Shown: piece by piece, positions 56,472-64,000 of the stretch
How positions within the stretch are numbered: position 1 is the first letter of the stretch
Layout: every line of letters starts with the position of its first letter
DNA from: Eriocheir sinensis
Taxonomy: Eukaryota > Arthropoda > Malacostraca > Decapoda > Varunidae
Assembly: GCF_024679095.1 (NCBI RefSeq)
Contig: NW_026112152.1
Span: forward strand, 121,107 to 185,106
Reading direction: 5' to 3'
DNA length: 64,000 nt
Position numbers and translations under genes: made by a program
Notes under the pieces: model-generated
The model's input: only the letters and a program-made list of their open reading frames with translations
Told to the model about the DNA's origin: nothing
Databases searched by the model: none

Positions 56472-56809
56472 TGGGTTTAAACTGGATAAAATCAGATTCA
56501 ACAGTGACATAGCCAAAAATAGGTTTACTAACATGGTGGTGGATGAGTGGAATAGGATTAGCAGTCATGTGGTGAGTGCCCACAATTGTCACATTCATCA
56601 CTAGAAAGATTCATGGACAGCGATATTAGGTAGGGGGTTAGACATACACGGGAGTTAGGGTCAAAGGAGCTGCTGTCAGGGCCTACCGGCCTCTTGTAGA
56701 CTCCGTTCTTATGTTCTTATGTTCTTTTTCTGATGTTCTTTTCTGATGTTCTTTTTTCCCTATATTCGATGTTTGTTTCATCTGCAATATCCCCTTCGTG
56801 GAGTTGTTC

Positions 56810-59800
56810 TGTAATCGCTCACCCACTCATCACTCCCTCCCTCCCTCCCTCCCTCCCTCTTTCGCTTACCCACTCATCACTCCCTCCCTCCCTCCCTCCC
56901 TCCCTCTTTCGCTTACCCACTCATCACTCCTCCTCCTCCTCCCTCCCTCCCTCTTTCTGCTTACCCACTCATCACTCCCTCCTCCCTCCCTCCCTCTTTC
57001 TGCTCACCCACTCATCACTCCTCCCTCCTCCCTCCTCCCTCTTTCTGCTCACCCACTCATCACCCTCCCTCCTCCCTCCCTCTTTTCGCTCACCCACTCA
57101 TCACTCCCTCCTCCCTCCCTCCCTCTTTCGCTCACCCACTCATCACTCTCTCCCTCCTCCCTCCTCTTTCGCTCACCCACTCATCACTCCCTCCTCCCTC
57201 CCTCCCTCCCTCTTTCGCTCACCCACTCATCACTCCTCCCTCCTCCTCCCTCCCTCTTTCTGCTCACCCACTCATCACTCCCTCCTCCTCCCTCCTCTTT
57301 CTGCTCACCCACTCATCACTCCTCCTCCCTCCCTCCTCCCTCTTTCGCTCACCCACTCATCACTCCCTCCTCCCTCCCTCCCTCTTTCGCTCACCCACTC
57401 ATCACTCCCCTCCTCCCTCCCTCCCTCTTTCGCTCACCCACTCATCACTCCCTCCTCCCTCCTCCCTCCCTCTTTCTGCTCACCCACTCATCACTCCTCC
57501 TCCCTTCCCTCCCTCCCTCTTTCGCTCACCCACTCATCACTCCTCCCTCCCTCCCTCCCTCTTTCTGCTCACCCACTCATCACTCCTCCTCCCTCCCTCC
57601 CTCTTTTCGCTCACCCACTCATCACTCCTCCCTCCCTCCTCCCTCTTTCGCTCACCCACTCATCACTCCCCTCCTCCTCCCTCCTCCCTCTTTCTGCTCA
57701 CCCACTCATCACTCCCTCCTCCTCCCTCCCTCTTTCTGCTCACCCACTCATCACCTCCCTCCCTCCTCCCTCTTTCGCTCACCCACTCATCACTCCTCCC
57801 TCCCTCCCTCCCTCTTTCGCTCACCCACTCATCACTCCTCCTCCCTCCCTCCTCCTCCTCTGCTCACTCCACTCATCACTCCCTCCCTCCCTCCCTCCCT
57901 CTTTCGCTCACCCACTCATCACTCTCCTCCCTCCCTCCCTCCTTCTTCGCTCACCCACCATCACTCCCTCCTCCTCCCTCCCTCCCTCTTTCTGCTCACC
58001 CACTCATCACTCCCTCCCTCCTCCTCCCTCCCTCTTTCGCTCACCCACTCATCACTCCCTCCTCCCTCCTCCTCCCTCTTTCGCTCACCCACTCATCACT
58101 CCTCCCTCCTCCCTCCTTTCTGCTCACCCACTCATCACTCCTCCCTCCCTCCCTCCCTCTTTCTGCTCACCCACTCATCACTCCCCCTCCCTCCCTCCCT
58201 CCTCCCTTTCTGCTCACCCACTCATCACTCCCCTCCTCCCTCCCTCCTCTTTCTGCTCACCCACTCATCACTCCCTCCTCCCTCCTCCCTCCTTTCTGCT
58301 CACCCACTCATCACTCCTCCCTCCCTCCCTCCCTCTTTCGCTCACCCACTCATCACTCCCTCCCTCCCTCCCTCCCTCCCTCCCTCCCTCTTTCGCTCAC
58401 CCACTCATCACTCCCTCCCTCCCTCCCTCCTTCTGCTCACCCACTCATCACTCTCCCTCCTCCTCCCTCCCTCTTTCGCTCACCCACTCATCACTCCCCT
58501 CCCTCCTCCCTCCTCCCTCCCTCTTTCTGCTCACCCACTCATCACTCCTCCCTCCTCCCTCCCTCCTCCCTCTTCGCTCACCCACTCATCACTCCCTCCT
58601 CCCTCCTCCCTCCTCCCTCTTTCTGCTCACCCACTCATCACTCCCTCCCTCCTCCTCCCTCCCTCTTTCTGCTCACCCACTCATCACTCCTCCCTCCCTC
58701 CCTCCTTCTGCTCACCCACTCATCACTCCCTCCTCCCTCCCTCCCTCTTTCTGCTCACCCACTCATCACTCCCCTCCTCCTCCCTCCTTTCGCTCACCCA
58801 CTCATCACTCCCTCCCTCCCTCCCTCCTTTCGCTCACCCACTCATCACTCCCTCCCTCCCTCCCTCCTTCGCTCACCCACTCATCACTCCTCCTCCCTCC
58901 TCCCTCCTTCGCTCACATCACTTCCCTCCCTCCTCTTTCGCTCACCCACTCATCACTCCCTCCCTCCTCCTCCCTCCCTCCTTTCTGCTCACCCACTCAT
59001 CACTCCTCCTCCTCCCTCCCTCCCTCCTCTGCTTTTCTGCCACCCACTCATCACTCCCTCCCTCCCTCCCTCCCTCTTTCGCTCACCCACTCATCACTCC
59101 TCCTCCTTCTGCTTACCCACCATCACCCCTCCCTCCTCCCTCTTTCTGCTCACCCACTCATCACCCCTCCCCACCTCCTCCCTCCCTCCTCCTCTTCGCT
59201 CCACTCCACTCATCACTCCCTCCTCCTCCTCCTTCGTCACCCACTCATCACTCCCTCCTCCTCCCTCCCCTCTTTCTGCTCACTCCACTCATCACTCCTC
59301 CCTCCCCTCCTCCTCACCCACTCATCACCCCTCCCTCCCTCCTCCTTCTGCTCACCCACTCATCACTCCCTCCCTCCCTCTTTCTGCTCACCCACTCATC
59401 ACTCCCTCCTCCCTCCTCCTCTTCGCTCACTCCACTATCATCACTCCCTCCCTCCCTCCTTCTGCTCACCCACTCATCACTCCCTCCTCCCTCCCTCTTT
59501 CGCTCACCCACTCATCACTCCCTCCTCCCTCCCTCCTTCTCTCACCCACTCATCACTCCTCCTCCCTCCCTCCCTCACTCCCTCCCTCCCTCCCTTCTGC
59601 TCACCCACTCATCACTCCTCCTACCTCCCTCCCTCCCTCCCTCCTCTTTCGCTCACCCACTCATCACTCCTCCCTCCCTCCTCCCTCTTTCGCTCACCCA
59701 CTCATCCCTCCCTCCCTCCCTCGCTCACCCTCATCACTCCCTCCTCCTCCCTCCTCACCCACTCATCCCTCCCTCCCTCCTCCCTCCCTCACCCACTCAT

Positions 59801-60032
59801 CACTCCCTCCTCCCTCCCTCCTTCGCTCACCCACTCATCACTCCCTCCTCCCTCCCTCCTCCTTCGCTCACTCCACTCATCACTCCCTCCTCCCTCCCTC
59901 CTTCGCTCACCCACTCATCACTCCTCCTCCCTCCCTCCTTCGCTCACCCACTCATCACCTCCCTCCTCCCTCCTTCGCTCACCCACTCATCACTCCTCCT
60001 CCCTCCCTCTTTCGCTCACCCACTCATCACTC
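56810..60032. repeat. Pyrimidine-rich minisatellite, 3.2 kb, between two LINE D 3' ends
   Basis: About 85 units of 35-45 bp. Each has a constant core, TTTCGCTCACCCACTCATCA or the TTTCTGCTCACC version, followed by CTCC and a variable number of CTCC/CTC blocks. The + strand is almost free of G except in CGCTC and CTGCTC, so the - strand is GGAGGG-rich. Two long + frames (over 1,000 codons of Ser/Pro/Leu/His) cross it and are artefacts. Confidence 0.96.
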
Positions 60033-60243
60033 CCTAACAGAGTGGTGGATGAGTGGAATAGGCTTAGCAGTCATGTAGTGAGTGCCAATACAATTGTCAC
60101 ATTAAAAAATAGATTAGATAAATTCATGGACAGCGATATTAGGTGGGGTTAGATACACAGGAGCTTAGGTTCAAAGGAGCTGCCTTGTACAGGCCTACCG
60201 GCCTCTTGTAGACTCCTACGTTCTTATGTTCTTATGTTCATAT
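60033..60243 (+). mobile_element. LINE D copy D2, 3' end only
   Basis: CTAACAGAGTGGTGGATGAG (TNRVVDEWNRL codons), VSANTIVTLKNRLDKFMDSD, stop at 60,150, then a 3' UTR and tail (AGGCCTACCGGCCTCTTG, TTCTTATGTTCTTATGTTC). It is less decayed than the same region of D1 at 56,520-56,720. Its 5' truncation point coincides with the last minisatellite unit. Confidence 0.92.
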
Positions 60244-60348
60244 GGCCGTACGAAAAGGGAGCGTAGTGGTTCTACATCATTTCACAGGTGAGTTGAGAAC
60301 TTTATAACCAGATAGGGCTATATATGATAGAAATCTGCAGTTCTGTTG
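60244..60348. other. Short unassigned segment
   Basis: Nothing recognised; lies between the LINE D2 tail and the RNase H remnant. Confidence 0.4.
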
Positions 60349-60985
60349 TACACTGACATTGAGGTTACCAGGCGGCTGCCAGGGTACCTGTCCTCGACCC
60401 AGGCTGAGGTGTATGCCATACTTGAGGCTCTCCACACTGTAGCAGCTTTCCACAAAGATGTATACTTGTTTGTCGATAGCCAGGCTGCATTACATGAACT
60501 TGTGTCATCCTCCTACAGACTGTGATCTTGTAACTAAGTGCCTGACTGCCCCGTGCCCTTGAGGCCGCAGGTGCCACGGTGCCCTCCCATGTGGGCAGCC
60601 AGCACAATGAAAAGACAGACTGCCTTGGTCGACGTGCCCTTCAGGATGACACAGTGGACCCTGGCACTGACTATACGCTTAGTTATGTTAAGAATATAAT
60701 TAGGATTATTTCCATAATAGCATTGCTACCCAACTCAGACACTGCTGTGACAATGGCAGCACCAGCAGCCTCCATTATGCAAGTGTCTCCCACCACTGTG
60801 TTTACCCCTATGGGCGACAGTGCACCTCGCGATGTGGTAGGAATGCGCCTTAGGCTAGGCTATAGGTACTACTGGGTGGTTAGTATCTCCCTCGTGCCTT
60901 CTGCACGCAGGCCGAGGGGCCACACACTGCAACACTATGTCATGGAATGCCGGCCCTTTCATTGCTTTTTTTTTGAGCCAAGAGA
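60349..60985 (+). pseudogene. RNase H domain remnant of a retroelement
   Basis: Frame one from 60,349 reads YTDIEVTRRLPGY, STQAEVYAILEALHTV and VYLFVDSQAALHELV. The YTD, QAE and VDS acidic residues are the first three catalytic positions of RNase H, which degrades the RNA of an RNA/DNA hybrid. From 60,579 another frame gives VPSHVGSQHNEKTDCLGRRAL, the handle and last Asp block. Further on, LRLGYRYYW and GHTLQHYVMECR match the Cys/His tail seen after RNase H in some I- or R1-group LINEs. Frame breaks and a missing RT show it is a relic. Confidence 0.72.
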
Positions 60986-60996
60986 CTGCCTTGACC

Positions 60997-61437
60997 TTAA
61001 GGCTGGGATCACACGAGCCACTTTTAGTGGTCAGTGGCCGCCACAAAAAGTGGCCACCACAAAAAATGGTCACTACGAAAAATGGTGGGTAGGTGCACCA
61101 TTCACACGAGCCACTCGGTGGCAGCCACTAATGAGGTCAGCACGTGGCGTTATGGATCTCGTAGAGGCAGCAGCTGTCTGTGCTCTCTTGGTAAAAAGCG
61201 CTGAAGAAAGTACTGCCATGGGTTCACCCCATATATACTTAGCAACAGACTACTGCGTGTAGCATTCCACACATCATTTACAGAGCTAAAAGAACACGAT
61301 ATTTTTACGACTTCAGGAGGTCACAGGATAGGTTTAATCATCTTATGACAATAACTGGTCCACGTATAACACGGCAGGACATCAACACGAGGAATTGTGA
61401 CCCAGTAGAAGAGAGACTTGCGGCAATTTTAATATAA
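60997..61437 (+). mobile_element. PIF/Harbinger element, 5' end with transposase fragment
   Basis: TTA (60,997-60,999) precedes GGCTGGGATCACACGAGCCA, which resembles a Harbinger terminal repeat and its usual three-base target. Subterminal repeats of GTGGCC/GGCCAC follow to 61,130. A transposase start at about 61,151 reads MDLVEAAAVCALLV. After frameshifts comes YDFRRSQDRFNHLM, TITGPRITRQDIN and PVEERLAAIL, the conserved N-terminal block of the transposase. It stops at 61,434 before any DDE catalytic residue. The 3' end is not present. Confidence 0.72.
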
Positions 61438-62136
61438 GACTGAACATGAAGAATATTAAGTCACATTAAATGTAGTTTATTGACAATTCAGCAGTCTTTG
61501 CGGTTACCTAACTGTGAGGGCAACTACCAACTTAGCGGGCGAACGACCGGGGCACTCCTGCCGCCCGCCCGCATCTTGCCGTTCGAAGCGGTTCAACTAC
61601 CGAGGCGCAGCGAACCACCTGTTTCACCCCAGCTTCTCTTTCGCTTCTCAACCCGCTATGGGAGGCAACTTGGTGGCCGCCAGCGCCTTCCGCATCAGAC
61701 AGCGACCGAGCCTCGCCCTGAACACTTGCTTCTACTAAAGCTCCAGCCCTGGTCTCACTCGGGCTAACTCAGATACCGTGGGCTCGTTCTGGGTGCCTTA
61801 CCTCTCCCTCTCCACGCCCTGGACTCCCGTTACTGCTGTGAACCTGACGCCCCTTTTTTCTCCTGCGCCTCCCTCGTCCACAACGTCTACATCACTTCAA
61901 GGACGAAGCTGTGCTGCCTCGTCATTGCCACTCTGGACGAGACGCTCAGAAGAGGAAGAAGCCTAGCAACGGGTCATTGCTGAGTCCGGCGTGCTGAAGC
62001 CTTCGTGTTGGAGACTTCAGATTGTAAGGCCTGTTTTGGGGTTTTCTACTGTACTTAAAGTAAACTGGTGTCTAACCATTTATCTTGTTGTTTGTTATCC
62101 CTTCCGATTACAGCACCCAACATTGGATCCTTGACA
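61438..62136 (+). mobile_element. Probable 5' LTR of a gypsy-type retrotransposon
   Basis: GC-rich region lying just before a primer-binding site and ending GGATCCTTGACA, so CA is the likely LTR end at 62,136. The 5' LTR edge cannot be fixed because the second LTR is outside the window, so part of this stretch may belong to something else. Ser/Pro-rich frames here are not convincing. Confidence 0.4.
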
Positions 62137-62138
62137 TG

Positions 62139-62156
62139 TGGTGACCTCGCCAGGAT
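62139..62156 (+). promoter_or_regulatory. Primer-binding site, tRNA-Trp-like
   Basis: TGGTGACCTCG directly after the presumed LTR end. Arthropod tRNA-Trp 3' ends give TGGTGACCCCG as complement, so it matches at 10 of 11 positions, then diverges. This is the expected primer position for minus-strand DNA synthesis. Confidence 0.5.
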
Positions 62157-62552
62157 TGGGTCAACTGCTAATCAGGAAGGGTTGGCTTGTTTAGTCGCCT
62201 TTGCGCGCCACTTGCTGTCTGCGCCCCGGAAGTGAGTGTTTAATCCTTCACCGTTCTTTTGGGCTGTTGTACGCCCACGGTGGGATTTGTTGGTGCTGCC
62301 ATAGCCCTTTTTCAGCCCTTGTGCTGCCTTATCACCCAATCACTCGTTTGAGTATTGGGTTGGCTTCTCGCCTTATAGTACCCTTTTTGCAGGGCTTTTT
62401 CCTACTTTTTCTTGTTTCCTTTTGTGTCTTGACAATTCACGTTTGTTTTGGTTCTGTGTTACATTTTCTTGGTCTGTTTTTTTGTTGTTGGGTCTTATTG
62501 GTGTCAGTATCTGTTGGGTTTATACTTTTTTGCTTTGTTGTCCATATTAATC
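62157..62552 (+). other. Leader between primer site and gag
   Basis: T-rich leader of a putative LTR retrotransposon. No splice or packaging motif is identified. Confidence 0.4.
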
Positions 62553-64000
62553 ATGTCCAGCTTTGAGGTGTTTAAAGCTCAGGCTGTAGCCTTGGGGCTG
62601 GAGGGTGAGGATCTCGGTCGGAGACGAGAAGCGTCTCCTCGCCGAGAGAGAGGAAAAGCGTCTCCTCGCCGAGAGAGAGGAAAAGCGTCTCCTCGCCGAG
62701 AGAGGAAAAGCGACTCAAGGCGGCGAGAGGAAAAGCGTCTCCTTGCCGAGAGAGGAAAAGCGTCTCCTTGCGGAGAGAGGAAAAGCGTCTCCTTGCCGAG
62801 ACAGGAAAAGCGTCTCCTCTCCGAGAGCGAGGAAAAGCGTCTCCTCGCCGAGAGAGGAAAAGCGTCTCCTTGCCGAGAGAGGAAAAGCGTCTCCTCGCCG
62901 AGAGAGAGGAAAAGCGTCTCCTCGCCGAGAGAGGAAAAGCGTCTCCTGGCCGAGAGAGGAAAAGCGTCTCCTGGCCGAGAGAGGAAAAGCGTCTCCTCGC
63001 CGAGAGAGAGGAAAAGCGTCTCCTCGCCGAGAGAGGAACTGCGTCTCCTTGCCGAGAGAGGAAAAGCGTCTCCTCGCCGAGAGAGAGGAAAAGCGTCTCC
63101 TCGCCGAGAGGAAAAGCGTCTCCTCGCCGAGAGAGGAAAAGCGTCTCCTCGCCGAGAGGAAAAGCGTCTCCTCGCCGAGAGAGAGGAAAAGCGTCTCCTC
63201 GCCGAGAGAGAGGAAAAGCGTCTCCTCGCCGAGAGAGGAAAAGCGTCTCCTCGCCGAGAGGAAAAGCGTCTCCTCGCCGAGAGAGAGGAAAAGCGTCTCC
63301 TCGCCGAGAGAGAGGAAAAGCGTCTCCTAGCCGAGAGAGGAAAAGCGTCTCCTCGCCGAGAGAGGAAAAGCGTCTCCTCGCCGAGAGAGGAAAAGCGTCT
63401 CCTCGCGGAGAGAGGAAACGCGTCTCCTCGCCGAGAGAGAGGAAAAGCGTCTCCTCGCCGAGAGAGAGGAAAAGCGTCTCCTTGCCGAGAGGAAAAGCGT
63501 CTCGCCGAGAGAGGAAAAGCGTCTCCTGCCGAGAGAGGAAAAGCGTGTCCTCGCGGCGAGAGAGGAAAAGCGTCTCCTTGCCGCGAGAGAGAAAAGCGTC
63601 TCCTTGCCGAGAGAGGAAAAGCGTCTCCTTGCCGAGAGGAAAAGCGTCTCCTTGCCGAGAGAGAGGAAAAGCGTCTCCTTGCCGAGAGAGGAAAAGCGTC
63701 TCCTTGCCGAGAGAGAGGAAAAGCGTCTCCTTGCCGAGAGAGGAAAAGCGTCTCCTTGCCGAGAGAGAGGAAAAGCGTCTCCTTGCCGAGAGAGAGGAAA
63801 AGCGTCTCCTTGCCGAGAGGGTAAAAGCGTCTCCTTGCCGAGAGAGAGGAAAGCGTCTCCTTGCCGAGAGAGGAAAAGCGTCTCCTTGCCGAGAGAGGAA
63901 AAGCGTCTCCTTGCCGAGAGAGAGGAAAAGCGTCTCCTTGCCGAGAGAGAGGAAAAGCGTCTCCTTGCCGAGAGAGAGGAAAAGCGTCTCCTTGCCGAGA
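62553..64000 (+). CDS. gag-like protein start running into a coding minisatellite (partial)
   Basis: ATG at 62,553 opens MSSFEVFKAQAVALGLEGED, which resembles the short N-terminal helix of some gypsy-type gag proteins; these continue as a charged coiled coil. Here the charged region is replaced by a minisatellite. Its 27-bp unit in frame encodes EREEKRLLA, a plausible coil heptad-like motif. Units of 25 or 23 bp shift the frame, so the reading drifts among EEKRLLAER, GKASPRRER and KSVSSPRER without meeting a stop until 63,824. The protein beyond about residue 30 is therefore probably not the ancestral one. The element continues beyond the window, so RT, integrase and the 3' LTR are not visible. 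Confidence 0.5.
62637..64000. repeat. 23/25/27-bp minisatellite in the gag region, right edge open
   Basis: Core GAGGAAAAGCGTCTCCT(C/T)GCC preceded by zero to three GA dinucleotides, giving units of mostly 23, 25 or 27 bp. Units with CTCGCC fill 62,637-63,470. Units with CTTGCC dominate from about 63,590 to the edge, with a short CTTGCC patch near 62,740-62,810. Single-base variants (GGCGAGAG at 63,555, CTGGCC at 62,945) mark individual units. Confidence 0.95.

Larger units (their letters stand above)
54843..56720 (+). mobile_element. CR1-like LINE family D, copy D1, 5' truncated
   Basis: Begins in the linker (TYEIK, VANEAKSNPKGFFQMYR-like) and runs through RT to the 3' end at 56,720. The 3' end has GGCCTACCGGCC, a short perfect hairpin, then CTCTTGTAGACTCC and the tail TTCTTATG repeated. 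Fragments D2, D3 and D4 belong to the same family. Confidence 0.92.

Noticed and set aside
56520..60050. Minisatellite core CCACTCATC as derived from the LINE D sequence GATGAGTGG (reverse complement)
   Set aside because: Only nine bases are shared and the rest of the unit does not match; likely chance.
56733..60152. 1,139- and 1,079-codon Ser/Pro/Leu/His-rich + frames
   Set aside because: They are translations of a pyrimidine minisatellite; the first one ends by running into LINE D2 codons, which shows it is an accidental fusion.

Overview
The window looks like a repeat-dominated stretch of an arthropod nuclear genome, most likely a decapod crustacean. That assignment is inference. It rests on very long GA, GT, AT and GGGT simple repeats, many broken CR1-like and Jockey-like LINEs, hAT and Harbinger DNA-transposon remnants, and a gypsy-type LTR element start. 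I see no prokaryotic gene organisation, operon, tRNA or rRNA. Almost every long open frame is either an array that happens to lack stops or a decayed mobile element.

Layout. 1-19,743 is one uninterrupted 25-bp minisatellite that runs off the left edge. 19,744-26,260 holds a reverse-strand Jockey-like LINE piece (family A), an 83-bp tandem repeat, pyrimidine-rich DNA, two small non-autonomous hAT elements with visible target duplications, and two CR1-like LINE ends (E1, E2). 27,181-29,008 is a GC-rich island with the only plausible non-LINE genes: a protein with a possible KH-like domain, then a Ulp1/SENP-type cysteine protease with a complete catalytic set. 29,237-31,660 is a tRNA-like SINE head joined to CR1-like LINE B1, followed by GA and GT repeats. 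32,490-40,440 is low-complexity DNA with small tandem repeats and rearranged family A pieces. 40,452-43,550 is LINE B2, the longest copy of that family, including an ORF1 esterase tail. 44,497-47,340 is reverse-strand CR1-like LINE C. 47,607-53,525 is a nested insertion: family A copy A6 sits in copy A5, which sits in a GGGT-rich array. 54,843-60,243 is CR1-like LINE D1, a 3.2-kb pyrimidine minisatellite, and a second LINE D 3' end. 60,349-62,136 carries an RNase H remnant, a Harbinger transposase 5' piece and a probable LTR. From 62,139 an LTR retrotransposon starts, with a tRNA-Trp-like primer site and a gag start that runs into a 23/25/27-bp coding minisatellite to the window end.

How it fits together. 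This is insertion on insertion. LINEs supply the reverse transcriptase and endonuclease, and their truncated copies act as targets for later LINEs and hAT elements. Simple repeats recur inside them or at their ends. The points most worth checking are the Ulp1/KH island, the A6-in-A5-in-GGGT nest with its covarying 5' hairpins, the splice-site-like units of the 25-bp array, and the gag coiled-coil repeat that has escaped its reading frame.
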